64,000 nucleotides of DNA from DASYRM01 sp036004405 (GCA_036004405.1 DASYRM010000037.1:124001-188000), one strand, 5' to 3'. Numbered from the stretch's first letter, positions 50,952 through 60,144 are shown. Program-made: numbers and translations. The notes: generated by a model not told the origin, from the sequence alone.

Positions 50952-53353
50952 TCGCGGCCGCCCGCGGGCTGAGCCGCCGTCCCGGCTTCTTCGCCTTTGC
51001 CGTCGGCACGCTCGCGGCCGGCATCGGCGGCGCGACGCTCGTGTTCAGCCTCGTTCACGCCGTGCTGCTGGACGCCCTGCCGTTCAGGGATCCCGAGGCG
51101 CTGGTGTGGATGTACAACGCGCGCACGGAGCGCGACCGCGCGCCGTTCTCGATCCCGGATCTCGACGACTACCGCCGCGGCAACACGACGCTGGCCGGCT
51201 TTGCCCTCTTCACCAACTGGACGGCGAACCTGACCAGTGGCGGTGCGCCGGAGCGTCTGGAAGGCACGCGCGTCGCCGGCAACTTCTTCCCGCTGCTGGG
51301 CGCGCGGCCGCTCGTTGGCCGCGGCCTCCTGCCCGCCGACGAAACTGGGAGTGCGCGTGTGGCCGTCATCACCTACGGTCTGTGGCAGCGGCGATTCGGC
51401 GCCGACCCCGGCATCGTGGGGCGCGAGGTGTTGCTCAACGGCGCCGCGCACACGGTGGTGGGGGTGATGCCGCGGGCGTTCCTGTTTCCCTTCCGCGACG
51501 CCGAAGTCGCCGTGCCGCTGGCCTTGCAGTCGGATGCCCGGCGGGGCAATCGCGGCGCCAACTTCCTGCGCGTCGTGGCGCGGCTCAAGCCCGGCGTGAC
51601 GCTGGCGCAGGCCAAGGTCGATCTCGACGGCATCGCCCGCCGCCTGCAGGCGCAATTCCCCGACGACGACGCGCGGAAGATCGGCGTCAATCTCTTTCCC
51701 CTGCACGCCGAGATCGTGCGCGACTATCGCCAGATCCTCTGGGCCGTCTTCGCGGGCGTCGGGCTGTTTCTCGTGGTGGGCTGCGGCAATCTCGCCAACC
51801 TGCTGCTGGCGCGTGCCACCGAGCGGGAGACCGAGTTCGCCATCCGCGCGTCGCTGGGCGCCTCGCGCGGGCGCATCGTTCGTCAGCTGGCGGCGGAGGC
51901 CGGCGTGCTTGCCCTGGCCGGCGCCGCCGGCGGCGCGGCGCTCGCGTGGGCCGGTACTCGCGCGTGGCGCGTCTTCGGCCCCGACAGCTTTCCGCACCGC
52001 GCCGAGATCGGCCTCGACGCCACGGTCCTCGCGTTCGCGCTCGCGGCCTCGGCCGCGGTTACCGTCGTGTGCGCGCTGATTCCCGCGTGGCGCAGCGGCC
52101 GGCTTGCGCAGGCCCGGGTGGAGAGCACCGCGCGCGGTACCACCGCCGGCCCCGGCCGTCAGCGCGCACGCCGCGCGTTCGTGCTGCTGCAGGTGGCCGG
52201 AGCCGTCGTGCTGCTCGTGTGCATGGCGCTCAGCGCGCGCAGCTTCGCGCGGCTCGCGCGGGTGGACGTCGGCTTCGACGCGCGCCACGCGCTCTCCGTG
52301 CAGCTGTCGCTGCCGCCGCTCGAGTACGGCGATCGCGCCAGCCTGGAGCAGTTTGCCGAGCGCGTGCGGGTCCGACTGGCGTCGGCGCCGGGCGTACGGG
52401 CCGTCGGCGCTGTGTCGCTGCAGCCGCTGACCGGCCTGCTCAACACCATCGACCTGGCGTTTCCCGGCCAGCCGCCACCGCCAGCCGACGCCGTGCCGCA
52501 GGCGCACTTCCGCATGGCGACGCCCGGCTATTTCGCCGCCGCCGGCATCCCGCTCATCGCGGGGCGCGAGTTCACCGACTTCGACCGGACGGATGGCCGT
52601 CCGGTGGCGATCGTCAGCCGCAGCTTCGCGGCGCGCCATTGGCCCGGACAACCGCCGCTCGGGAAGACGGTGCAGATCGCCGACGGCCCGCCGTCGGCGC
52701 CGCTCGAGGTCGTGGGCGTCTCGGCGGACGTGAAGCAGTTCACCGTCGACGCGCCGGCCACGCCCGATTTGTACGTGCCGCTGGCGCAGATGCCGACCGG
52801 GCAGGCCGCCCTGGTCGCCTCGCGGATGTACTGGGTGCTGCGCGCCGACGGCAACCTGGACGCGCTGGGCGCCGCGGTGGTGGCTGCGGTGCGCGCCGTC
52901 AATCCCAACGTCGCCGCGTCGAGCGTGCGACCGCTCGAGGCGATCGTGGCGTCGTCGCTCGGCGGATGGCGCGTGCACGTGCGCCTCCTCGAGCTCTTCG
53001 GCGAGCTCGCCGTGGGGCTGTGCGCGGTCGGCGTCTACGCGCTGGCGTCGTACTCGGCCCGGACCCGCCGGCGCGAGCTGGCCATCCGTGCCGCCTGCGG
53101 CGCCACCGCAACCGCCATGACGCGGCTCGTGCTGGTGGGCGAGCTCGCGCCGGTGGCGATGGGGCTCGGGGCCGGCCTTCTGCTGGCGGCGGCCATCGCG
53201 CCGCGGCTGACGGCGTTGTTCGACACCTCGCCATTCGATGGCGTCGCGTATGCGGTCGTCACCCTCGGCCTGGCGGTCGTGACCGTGGTGGCCACGCTGG
53301 TGCCGGCCTGGCGCGCGTCCACCGCCGATCCGGCCGGTCTGCTGCATGAATGA
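50894..53353 (+). CDS. ADOP-type ABC transporter permease (MacB-like, duplicated)
   Basis: 819 residues from the ATG at 50894 (MDTDGDAELAERVAMASAVV); ATG 50936 is an alternative. Two MacB-type halves. Half one: TM1 RPGFFAFAVGTLAAGIGGAT, a periplasmic MacB_PCD domain (about 60-250), then FtsX helices (WAVFAGVGLFLVVGCGNLAN, LLLARATERETEFAIRASLG). Half two repeats the plan from about residue 420, ending in RTRRRELAIRAACGATATAM and VPAWRASTADPAGLLHE. No ATPase domain, so it is an orphan permease as in acidobacterial ADOP proteins. It overlaps the octahaem cytochrome gene. Confidence 0.85.
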   Translation: MDTDGDAELAERVAMASAVVAAARGLSRRPGFFAFAVGTLAAGIGGATLVFSLVHAVLLDALPFRDPEALVWMYNARTERDRAPFSIPDLDDYRRGNTTLAGFALFTNWTANLTSGGAPERLEGTRVAGNFFPLLGARPLVGRGLLPADETGSARVAVITYGLWQRRFGADPGIVGREVLLNGAAHTVVGVMPRAFLFPFRDAEVAVPLALQSDARRGNRGANFLRVVARLKPGVTLAQAKVDLDGIARRLQAQFPDDDARKIGVNLFPLHAEIVRDYRQILWAVFAGVGLFLVVGCGNLANLLLARATERETEFAIRASLGASRGRIVRQLAAEAGVLALAGAAGGAALAWAGTRAWRVFGPDSFPHRAEIGLDATVLAFALAASAAVTVVCALIPAWRSGRLAQARVESTARGTTAGPGRQRARRAFVLLQVAGAVVLLVCMALSARSFARLARVDVGFDARHALSVQLSLPPLEYGDRASLEQFAERVRVRLASAPGVRAVGAVSLQPLTGLLNTIDLAFPGQPPPPADAVPQAHFRMATPGYFAAAGIPLIAGREFTDFDRTDGRPVAIVSRSFAARHWPGQPPLGKTVQIADGPPSAPLEVVGVSADVKQFTVDAPATPDLYVPLAQMPTGQAALVASRMYWVLRADGNLDALGAAVVAAVRAVNPNVAASSVRPLEAIVASSLGGWRVHVRLLELFGELAVGLCAVGVYALASYSARTRRRELAIRAACGATATAMTRLVLVGELAPVAMGLGAGLLLAAAIAPRLTALFDTSPFDGVAYAVVTLGLAVVTVVATLVPAWRASTADPAGLLHE

Positions 53354-53375
53354 GGCGTTGCGATAAAGTTGCGGC

Positions 53376-54791
53376 ATGACGCGCCTGACGGCTCTCACCC
53401 TGGCCGTGGCCGCGACCTGTGCGCTCGGCGCGCAGGCGCCCGCTGCGCCGCTCGACTGGAACGCCCTTCGCACTGAAGTCCTCGACCGCTACCGCGCGCT
53501 GGTGCGCATCGACAGCACGGCGGGGCGCGAGACGCTGGTCGTGAACTACCTCAAGCAGGTGCTCGAAGCCGAGGGCATCCCGACGCAGACCTTCGCGCTC
53601 GACCCGGCGCGGGCCAACCTGGTGGCACGGATCAAGGGCACCGGTTCGAAGCGGCCGCTGCTGATCCTGGCGCACACCGACGTCGTGGGCGTGCAGCGCG
53701 AGAAGTGGCCGGTCGATCCGTTCGGGGCCGTGATCAAGGACGGCTACATCTGGGGCCGCGGCACGAAGGACGACAAGCCGGTGCTGGCCGCGAACCTGAT
53801 GACGATGCTGCTGCTCAAACGGCGTGGCGTGACGCTCGACCGCGACGTCATCTTCCTGGCCGAGTCGGGAGAAGAGGCCGACACGACGGGAGTCGGCATC
53901 AACTTCATGGTGCGCGAGCACTTCGACGCCATCGACGCCGAGTTCGCCATGACGGAAGGGGGCGGCGCCACCATCGTCGGGTCGCGCGTGTCGCGCGTCA
54001 ATCTCGGCACCGCCGAGAAGCTGCCGGTGCGGGCGCGGCTGGTGGCGACGGGCACCGCCGGCCACGGCTCGGTGCCGCGACTCGACAACCCGCTGCTGCA
54101 TCTCGCCGCCGCCCTCGACAAAGTGGGACGCTGGCAGACGCCGATGCGCTTGAACGACACCACCCGCACCTACTTCGAGCGTCTCGTGCCGCTGTCGTCG
54201 CCGGAGCGCGCCGCCATCTACCGCACGCTCCTGGATCCGAAAGCGTCGCCCGCCGCGATGGCCAACGCGCAGAGCTACCTGCAGGAGCACGAGCCGTCGT
54301 CGTACTCGATTCTGCGCACCTCGGTCGTGCCGACGCTTCTCAAGGCCGGCGTGGGCGCCAACGTGATTCCGTCCGAAGCCGAAGCGACGCTCGACATCCG
54401 GGCGCTGCCGGGCGAGGACGTGGAGCGGTTCTACGCGCGGATGACGGAGATCATCGGTGACCCGGCGGTGAAGGTCGTCCCCATCCCGCCGTCACGCCCC
54501 CCGTCGCCCGCGTCGCGGATCGACACCGACCTGTATCGCGTGCTCGAGGACGTGGCGCGCCGCATGAACCCCGGTGCCGCGGTGCTGCCGTCGATGTCCA
54601 CCGGCGCGAGCGATCAGGCGCAGCTTCGCGCCAGGGGCATTCAGTCGTACGGCATCGGTCCGGCCTCGACCGAAGAGGACTCGCTGAACTATCCGGCGCA
54701 CGGTGACGTCGAACGCCTGGCGGAGTCGTCGCTCTATCCCTTCGTCGAGTTCGTCTGGAACGTCGTCAACGAGATCGCCGCACGGAAGTAG
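53376..54791 (+). CDS. Exported M20-family zinc metallopeptidase
   Basis: 471 residues with a signal peptide (to about residue 22). M20 dimetal motifs in order: LILAHTDVVG (His, Asp), GRGTKDDK (Asp), IFLAESGEEAD (Glu, Glu), and ALDIRALPG with a late His in SLNYPAHGD. A dimerisation domain lies at about 200-340 (VRARLVATGTAGHGSVPR). Probably a periplasmic carboxypeptidase or aminoacylase. Its stop codon TAG lies at the start of a REP-like hairpin. It starts 22 bp after the ABC permease. Confidence 0.86.
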   Translation: MTRLTALTLAVAATCALGAQAPAAPLDWNALRTEVLDRYRALVRIDSTAGRETLVVNYLKQVLEAEGIPTQTFALDPARANLVARIKGTGSKRPLLILAHTDVVGVQREKWPVDPFGAVIKDGYIWGRGTKDDKPVLAANLMTMLLLKRRGVTLDRDVIFLAESGEEADTTGVGINFMVREHFDAIDAEFAMTEGGGATIVGSRVSRVNLGTAEKLPVRARLVATGTAGHGSVPRLDNPLLHLAAALDKVGRWQTPMRLNDTTRTYFERLVPLSSPERAAIYRTLLDPKASPAAMANAQSYLQEHEPSSYSILRTSVVPTLLKAGVGANVIPSEAEATLDIRALPGEDVERFYARMTEIIGDPAVKVVPIPPSRPPSPASRIDTDLYRVLEDVARRMNPGAAVLPSMSTGASDQAQLRARGIQSYGIGPASTEEDSLNYPAHGDVERLAESSLYPFVEFVWNVVNEIAARK

Positions 54792-54840
54792 GGCCGCCTT
54801 CAGGCGGCCCATGGGCCGGCTAAAGCCGGCCCCTACGTAC
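54788..54840. repeat. Double REP-like hairpin containing a gene's stop codon
   Basis: GGGCCGCC-TTCA-GGCGGCCC (54791-54810) then GGGCCGGC-taaa-GCCGGCCC (54813-54832), ending CCCTACGTACC. The GTAGGG that opens the unit supplies the TAG stop of the M20 peptidase gene. Confidence 0.7.
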
Positions 54841-55101
54841 CGGGCCGTTTTCTCGGAACCTCCGCTCGAACCGAGATTCGAAATCCGCGCTTGATGAGGG
54901 AGTAGACGAGCCAGCCGACGACCGCCAACGCGCCACCCGGCTGGCGCGGCCCGCAAAGGGCGCGGGCCGCGCGCAGTATCTGGCAAACCGGCTTGACGCC
55001 GGTTCGCTATTTTGGACCCCGGCCGGGAACATGCCGGAGGGCCATAACTTTCTGGCCTTCCCGCCCGTTCCTATGACTGGAAGCGCGAATTCGGACTGAG
55101 C
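54841..55101. other. Non-coding stretch with further hairpins
   Basis: About 260 bp (310 bp with the REP unit before it) without a supportable gene. It holds GCGCGGCCCGC-N7-GCGGGCCGCGC (54944-54972, perfect 11-bp stem) and AACCGGC-ttgac-GCCGGTT (54986-55004), the latter followed by CGCTATTTT, so it could act as a terminator. A short minus-strand frame (GWLVYSLIKRGF) has no start and is not called. Confidence 0.5.
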
Positions 55102-55629
55102 GTGGCGGTCACCATCGACGAAGACGACGAGCGGACGCTGATTGCGGCCGCACAGGTCGACCCGGCGCGGTTCGAGGAGCTGTACGACCGTCACGTCCAG
55201 CGTGTTTACGGCTTCGTGAGCCGGCGCGTCGGGAACCGTGCGACGGCCGAGGACATCACGTCGGCGGTGTTCGAGCAGGCGCTCGCCAGCCTGCCGAAGT
55301 TCGAGTGGCGCGGCGTGCCGTTCGCGGCCTGGCTGATTCGCATCGCAGCCAATGCGCTGACGGATCACTGGCGGAAGACGGCGCGCGAAACCGGTGAGGC
55401 GGCCGAAGTGCCCGACGGGGGCGAGCTGGACGCGATCGAGCAGCGCGCCATCGTGTTCCAGCTGGTCGAGCGGCTGCCCGATCTGCAGCGGCGGGTCATC
55501 GAGCTGCGGTTCGGCGAGGAGAAGAGCATCCGCGAGATCGCGACGGCGCTGCAGCGGACCGAAGGCGCCGTGAAGCAGCTGCAGCTCAGGGCGCTCGAGA
55601 ACCTGCGAAAGGGGATGCGCCATGGCTGA
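55102..55629 (+). CDS. ECF-type RNA polymerase sigma factor
   Basis: 175 residues, GTG start. Sigma region 2: FEELYDRHVQRVYGFVSRRV, AEDITSAVFEQAL, FAAWLIRIAANALTDHWRK. Region 4: LPDLQRRVIELRFGEEKSIR and EIATALQRTEGAVKQLQLRA. No anchor. The stop overlaps the next gene by 8 bp, so the fusion protein downstream is translationally coupled and is the candidate anti-sigma or sensor. The target promoter is unknown. Confidence 0.87.
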   Translation: MAVTIDEDDERTLIAAAQVDPARFEELYDRHVQRVYGFVSRRVGNRATAEDITSAVFEQALASLPKFEWRGVPFAAWLIRIAANALTDHWRKTARETGEAAEVPDGGELDAIEQRAIVFQLVERLPDLQRRVIELRFGEEKSIREIATALQRTEGAVKQLQLRALENLRKGMRHG

Positions 55630-56602
55630 CGCGCTCAGCGGCCGCCTCGATCGAGTGGTGGAGACGATTCTGGCGCGCGGTGATGCCACCGCGGCGCTCA
55701 CGGACCCGGAGCTGGCGCCGCTCGCCCGCCTGGCGGCGGATCTGCGGCACTACCCGAGTCCGGCATTCACGGCGCGGCTGAGGGCCACGCTGAAAGAGAG
55801 GACGAGGATGACGACCACGCTTTCACTGGCGGCTCCCACGACGACGCGGGCGCGCGAGGGCTTCACGACGATCACGCCGTATATCCAGACGAAGGACTCG
55901 CGCCTGACCGAGTTCCTGAAGCAGGCGTTCGGCGCCGTCGAAATCGAAAGCACGACGACCCCGCGCGGCGTACACCGCGAGCTGCGCGTCGGGACGTCGA
56001 TGGTGATGGTGAGCGAGAGCACCGAGGAGGGCGTCGGAGAAGGCGCTGCGCCGATCCGCCCGGCTGCGTATCACGTCTACGTCGAAGACGTGGACGGCAC
56101 GTATCAGCGCGCGCTCGCGGCTGGCGCCACCTCGCTCGGCGAGCCGGCGGACCGCCCGTACGGGGAGCGCTCCGGCTTCGTCCAGGACGTGATGGGCAAC
56201 AACTGGTACATCGGCCGCCCGCTGAACGGACCGGCGGTGCCGGAAGGGTTGCGCACCGTCACGCCGTATCTCCACCCGAAGGGCGCGCCGGCCTACATCG
56301 ACTTCCTGAAGCAGGCGTTCGGAGCGATCGAGGACGCGCGGCATCTCGGCCCGGGGGGGCGCGTGATGCACGCGCAGGTGCGGATCGGCAACGCCGTGCT
56401 CGAGCTCGGCGACCCGGATCCCGCGGAGTCGCAGCCGAGGACGTTCTATCTCTATGTGGACGACGCCGACGCCCTGTATCACCGGGCCGTGGCGGCTGGT
56501 GCCACCTCGCTCACGCCCCCCACCGACCAGTGGTACGGCGACCGCGTGGCCAGCGTGCAGGACTCGACCGGCACGCTCTGGTATATCGCCCGCCCTGCTT
56601 AA
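55622..56602 (+). CDS. Sigma-linked N-terminal domain fused to two VOC (PhnB-like) domains
   Basis: 326 residues. Residues 1-62 (ADALSGRLDRVVETILARGD, then LAADLRHYPSPAFTARLRA) form a helical segment resembling the part that sits after ECF sigma genes. Two PhnB-like VOC repeats follow: ITPYIQTKDSRLTEFLKQAF (about 80) and VTPYLHPKGAPAYIDFLKQAF (about 214, given in part), each ending in GNNWYIGRP or GTLWYIARP. No membrane segment. It overlaps the sigma factor gene, so the N-terminal part may bind the sigma factor while the VOC pair senses or binds a ligand; this is inferred. Confidence 0.72.
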   Translation: MADALSGRLDRVVETILARGDATAALTDPELAPLARLAADLRHYPSPAFTARLRATLKERTRMTTTLSLAAPTTTRAREGFTTITPYIQTKDSRLTEFLKQAFGAVEIESTTTPRGVHRELRVGTSMVMVSESTEEGVGEGAAPIRPAAYHVYVEDVDGTYQRALAAGATSLGEPADRPYGERSGFVQDVMGNNWYIGRPLNGPAVPEGLRTVTPYLHPKGAPAYIDFLKQAFGAIEDARHLGPGGRVMHAQVRIGNAVLELGDPDPAESQPRTFYLYVDDADALYHRAVAAGATSLTPPTDQWYGDRVASVQDSTGTLWYIARPA

Positions 56603-56723
56603 GAACCTGGAGGCGGAGAGGGCGGAGAGGGCGGAGAAGGGAGAACGCCATCTCCGCCTGTAACGACAGTCCCCGTCGTGGCACTTCCGGGTCGAACGCG
56701 CGATCAGCGCGCCTGGAGGTGTC

Positions 56724-57467
56724 ATGACCCGAATCGACGAAGTCGCCCCGGATCTCTACCGCATCAGCGTGTATGCCGAGGCGTTCGACCTGCAGTTCAA
56801 TCATTTCCTGGTCCGGGACGAGGAACCGCTGCTCTTTCACACCGGCATGCGCGGGATGTTCCCGCAGGTGCGCGAGGCGCTCGCGAAGGTGATCGACCCG
56901 GCGACCCTGCGGTGGATCAGCTGGAGCCACTTCGAAGTCGACGAGTGCGGCGCGCTCAACGAGTGGCTGGCGATTGCTCCGCAGGCCACGCCGGTCGTCG
57001 GCCTGATCGGCGCGATGGTCAACATCAACGACTTCTCGAATCGCCCGCCGCGCGCGTTGGCGCCCGACGAGCGGCTCGAGACAGGCCGTCACCGTTTCCG
57101 CTTCGTGCCGACACCGCACCTGCCGCACGGATGGGACGCCGGCGTGCTGTTCGAAGAAACCGATCGCGTGCTGCTGTGCTCCGACTTGCTGCACCAGATC
57201 GGCGACCTCGAGCCGGTGACCACCGCGGACATCACCGGACGCTACCGGCACGCGGTCGAGACGTATCAGCAGTCGCCGGTGCTGATGGACTACGTTCCCT
57301 ACACCGAGAACACCGGCCGGCAGCTGGCGAAGCTTGCGGCGCTCCAGCCACGGACACTCGCCGCCATGCACGGGTCAACGTTCGTCGGGGATGGGGCGGG
57401 AGTGCTGCTTTCGTGCGACGCCCTCCTTCGAGAATCGTTGGCCCCGGTGGCCGGTGCCCCGCGTTGA
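56724..57467 (+). CDS. Flavodiiron-type MBL-fold protein (oxygen-sensor-like), no flavodoxin
   Basis: 247 residues. The metal motif is WSHFEVDECGALNEWL, i.e. HxExD as in the diiron MBL domain of flavodiiron proteins; the later ligand region reads TPHLPHGWDAGVLF and then VLLCSDLLHQIG. The C-terminal flavodoxin domain of FprA is absent, so it cannot be a complete NO/O2 reductase on its own. This MBL-only form is known from ODP-type oxygen-binding diiron proteins. It lies 34 bp before an ECF sigma gene. Confidence 0.75.
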   Translation: MTRIDEVAPDLYRISVYAEAFDLQFNHFLVRDEEPLLFHTGMRGMFPQVREALAKVIDPATLRWISWSHFEVDECGALNEWLAIAPQATPVVGLIGAMVNINDFSNRPPRALAPDERLETGRHRFRFVPTPHLPHGWDAGVLFEETDRVLLCSDLLHQIGDLEPVTTADITGRYRHAVETYQQSPVLMDYVPYTENTGRQLAKLAALQPRTLAAMHGSTFVGDGAGVLLSCDALLRESLAPVAGAPR

Positions 57468-57501
57468 CGGTGGGCGCGGCACGCGGTAGCGTGCGTCGTG
57501 A

Positions 57502-58071
57502 ATGCCCTCGGTGGTTGACGCGAGCGACGGCGAGCTGGCCCGGGCGGTGGCGGCCCGCGCGCCCGGCACGTGCGAGGCGGCCGAGAGCGAGCTGTATCGG
57601 CGGTTCGCCCCGCGCGTGCGGCTCTATGGGCTGCGCCATCTCCGTGATGAAGAGTCGGCGCGGGATCTCGTGCAGCAGGTGATGATGCTGACGATCGAGA
57701 AGCTGCGGCGCGGCGACGTGCGCGACCCCGATCAGATCGCCTCGTTCGTGCTGGGCACCAGCCGGACAATGGCGATGGCCGCGCGGCGGACCGACGCGCG
57801 TCGCGAACGGCTGCGCGAGGCGTTCGTCGCGCCGGACGCCTTCGCGGCGCCCGACCCCGGTGCGACGCTCGACCTCGATCGCCTCGAACAGTGCATGGCG
57901 CAGCTCGCGGATCGCGAACGCTCGGTGGTGCTCCTGACGTTCTACGCCGAGAGCGGCTCGGCGGCCGTCGCCGCCGACATCGGCGTCTCGGAAGGGAACG
58001 TGCGGGTCATCCGCCATCGTGCGCTGGCGAAGCTGCGCGCGTGTGTGCTGGCGGGGAGGCAGGCGTCATGA
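57502..58071 (+). CDS. ECF-type RNA polymerase sigma factor
   Basis: 189 residues. Region 2: ESELYRRFAPRVRLYGLRHL, SARDLVQQVMMLTIEKLRRG, IASFVLGTSRTMAMAARRTD. Region 4: LADRERSVVLLTFYAESGSA and AVAADIGVSEGNVRVIRHRA. The stop overlaps the start of the zinc-finger anti-sigma gene (ATGA). It follows the flavodiiron-like gene by 34 bp, so an oxygen- or NO-related signal is possible. Confidence 0.86.
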   Translation: MPSVVDASDGELARAVAARAPGTCEAAESELYRRFAPRVRLYGLRHLRDEESARDLVQQVMMLTIEKLRRGDVRDPDQIASFVLGTSRTMAMAARRTDARRERLREAFVAPDAFAAPDPGATLDLDRLEQCMAQLADRERSVVLLTFYAESGSAAVAADIGVSEGNVRVIRHRALAKLRACVLAGRQAS

Positions 58072-58640
58072 CAGCGGCGTGTGCGTGGCCGATTGCCGAC
58101 GAGCGGTTGATCGACTACTGGACCGGCGATCTGCCCGCGACCGACGGTGCCACGCTCGAGGAGCACCTGTTCTCGTGCGCCGACTGCAGCGCGCGGCTCG
58201 AGGCGGTGGCGTCGATGGCCGGCGGCGTCGCGGCGCTTGCGCGGCAGGGGCGCATCTCGGGCATCATCTCGCGCGCGCTGCTCAACCGGTTGCAGCGTGA
58301 CGGCGTCCGCGTCCGCCAGTTCACGCTGAATCCGGGGGAGACGGTGCCGTGCGCCGCTTTCCCGGGCGACGACGTCGTGGTCACCTCGCTAAACGCCAAC
58401 CTGACCGGGGTGCATGCGGTGTCGCTGCGCGTCACAGGGCCCGGCGACGTTCCGGTCGGAGCCATCGACGACATCCCCGTGGCCGCGGCGGCCACGGGCG
58501 TCCTCTGGGCGACCCCCGGCGGGTTCGTCCGCTCGATGCCGTCGCAACAGCTCCGCCTGACGCTCCGGGCGACCGACGGGGCGGGCGACATCCTGGGCGA
58601 ATACGTGCTCGACCACACGATGAACCTGGAGGCGGACTAG
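58068..58640 (+). CDS. Soluble zinc-finger anti-sigma factor-like protein
   Basis: 190 residues. The N-terminal zf-HC2 motif is EEHLFSCADCSARLEAV (HxxxCxxC, about 30-44), the sigma-binding ZAS module. A C-terminal all-beta domain follows (RVRQFTLNPGETVPCAAF, VVTSLNANLTGVHAVSLRV). No transmembrane helix is present, unlike most zf-HC2 anti-sigmas, so it is a soluble sensor. ATG overlaps the sigma stop (ATGA), which supports a sigma/anti-sigma pair. Confidence 0.75.
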   Translation: MTAACAWPIADERLIDYWTGDLPATDGATLEEHLFSCADCSARLEAVASMAGGVAALARQGRISGIISRALLNRLQRDGVRVRQFTLNPGETVPCAAFPGDDVVVTSLNANLTGVHAVSLRVTGPGDVPVGAIDDIPVAAAATGVLWATPGGFVRSMPSQQLRLTLRATDGAGDILGEYVLDHTMNLEAD

Positions 58641-58752
58641 GCAGAGGAGGCGGAGCGCGTCGTTTTGCGCCGAATTTGCGCGGATCCGCCGGGACGAATT
58701 GTCCAGCCGCCGGCGCTGTCCTGATTTAGGATCTGGCGAGGAGGAGGCACCC

Positions 58753-60144
58753 ATGGCTGGTTCCCCCACGCTGGCGTTCCGAAGCACCCTGGCCGTTGCC
58801 GGGCTCCTGGTCTACGCCGCCGCGTCCGCGCCGACGCGCGCCGCCGAATCCGTGACGGCTCCGGTGACGTTCTCCAAGGACGTCGCGCCGATCTTCCAGG
58901 CCAAGTGCCAGGAGTGCCATCAGCCGAACTCCATTGCGCCGATGGCGCTCATCACCTATCAGGACGCGAGGCCGTGGGCGCGCGCGATCAAGGAGCGCGT
59001 CGTCGCCCGGCAGATGCCGCCGTGGCACATCGACCAGAGCGTCGGCGTGACGCACTTCAAGAACGACATGTCGCTGACCGACGCGCAGATCGACACCATC
59101 GCGAAGTGGGTGGACGCCGGCGCGCCGCAGGGTGATCCGAAGGACATGCCGCCGCCCAAGCCGCTCGTCACCGACAACGAGTGGCAGGGCGTGAAGGACG
59201 GCTTCGGTCCGCCGGACCTCGTGATCCGCTCGTCCGAGTACACGATGCCGGCGAGGCATCAGGACGTGTGGTACCGGCCGATGAGCGACCTCCCGCTCAC
59301 CGAACCGCGCTGGGCGAAGATGGTCGAGATCCGGCCGACCAACATGAAGGGGCGCCGCATCGTCCACCACTCGATCGCGTACCTGGTGTTGAACAACGAT
59401 CCGGAGGCGGTGAACACCGGCACCGCCAACGGCGGCGTGCGCGACTTCGGCGATCTCGTCAACCGCCGGCCGCAGCTGATGGAATGGGCCATCGGCAAGG
59501 GCTACGACCTCTTCCGCGAAGGCACCGGCAAGCTGCTCGTGCCCGGAGAGAAGATCTCGTGGGATCAGCACCTCCATGCCGTGGGCGAGGAGATCACCGC
59601 GGGCTCCGAGATCGGCATCTGGCTGTACCCGAAAGGGCAGGAGCCGAAGAAGCGCAGCTACCTGGTGGGCTTCACCGGACTGCGGCAGCGCGAGTTCGTG
59701 GACATCCCGCCGAACTCCATCGCGCAGACCGACGGCTTCACGGTGCTGCGGGAGAACACGCTCATCACCAACTTCCAGCCGCACTTCCACCTGCGCGGCA
59801 AGGCGATGCAGGTCGAGGCGATCCTGCCCGACGGCAGCAACCAGATCGTGAGCTACGTCGGCAAGTTCAACTTCAACTGGATGACCAACTACATCTACGC
59901 GGACGACGCCGCGCCGGTGTTCCCCAAGGGCACGGTCATCCACGTGAGCGCCTGGTACGACAACACCAAGGCCAACAAGTCCAATCCCGATCCCGACCAG
60001 TGGGTGGGCTACGGCGACCGCACGGTGGACGAGATGGCCCACGCGTGGATGAACGTCGTGTACCTCACCGACGCCGAGTACGCGGACATGCTGGCGAAGC
60101 GCAAGGGTCGCGTCGGCGTGGTGCCGGTGACCGGTACTCGCTAG
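58753..60144 (+). CDS. Cytochrome c fused to PHM-like copper type II monooxygenase domain (paralog 2)
   Basis: 463 residues, AGGAGG upstream. Signal peptide to about residue 31. Cytochrome c with CQECH (C52, C55, H56), then copper-monooxygenase-like ligands in order: VHH (H205, H206), DQHLHAVG (H273, H275), QPHFHLRGK (H344, H346) and VDEMAH (M428). The order HH, H, HxH, M matches PHM and the other two paralogs. Both copper sites are therefore plausible. The haem probably supplies electrons. The substrate is unknown. The next gene starts 4 bp downstream. Confidence 0.8.
   Translation: MAGSPTLAFRSTLAVAGLLVYAAASAPTRAAESVTAPVTFSKDVAPIFQAKCQECHQPNSIAPMALITYQDARPWARAIKERVVARQMPPWHIDQSVGVTHFKNDMSLTDAQIDTIAKWVDAGAPQGDPKDMPPPKPLVTDNEWQGVKDGFGPPDLVIRSSEYTMPARHQDVWYRPMSDLPLTEPRWAKMVEIRPTNMKGRRIVHHSIAYLVLNNDPEAVNTGTANGGVRDFGDLVNRRPQLMEWAIGKGYDLFREGTGKLLVPGEKISWDQHLHAVGEEITAGSEIGIWLYPKGQEPKKRSYLVGFTGLRQREFVDIPPNSIAQTDGFTVLRENTLITNFQPHFHLRGKAMQVEAILPDGSNQIVSYVGKFNFNWMTNYIYADDAAPVFPKGTVIHVSAWYDNTKANKSNPDPDQWVGYGDRTVDEMAHAWMNVVYLTDAEYADMLAKRKGRVGVVPVTGTR

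Noticed and set aside
50804..53473. An 889-residue minus-strand frame over the ABC permease
   Set aside because: Antisense to a clear MacB-like permease and low-complexity (Arg/Gly/Ala).
54841..54980. Small minus-strand frame with a hydrophobic stretch (GWLVYSLIKRGF)
   Set aside because: No start codon or ribosome site, and it runs into hairpin repeats.
56603..56660. GGCGGAGAG short tandem repeats between genes
   Set aside because: Only about three 9-bp copies with no structure; similar GAGGCGGA runs occur elsewhere by base composition.
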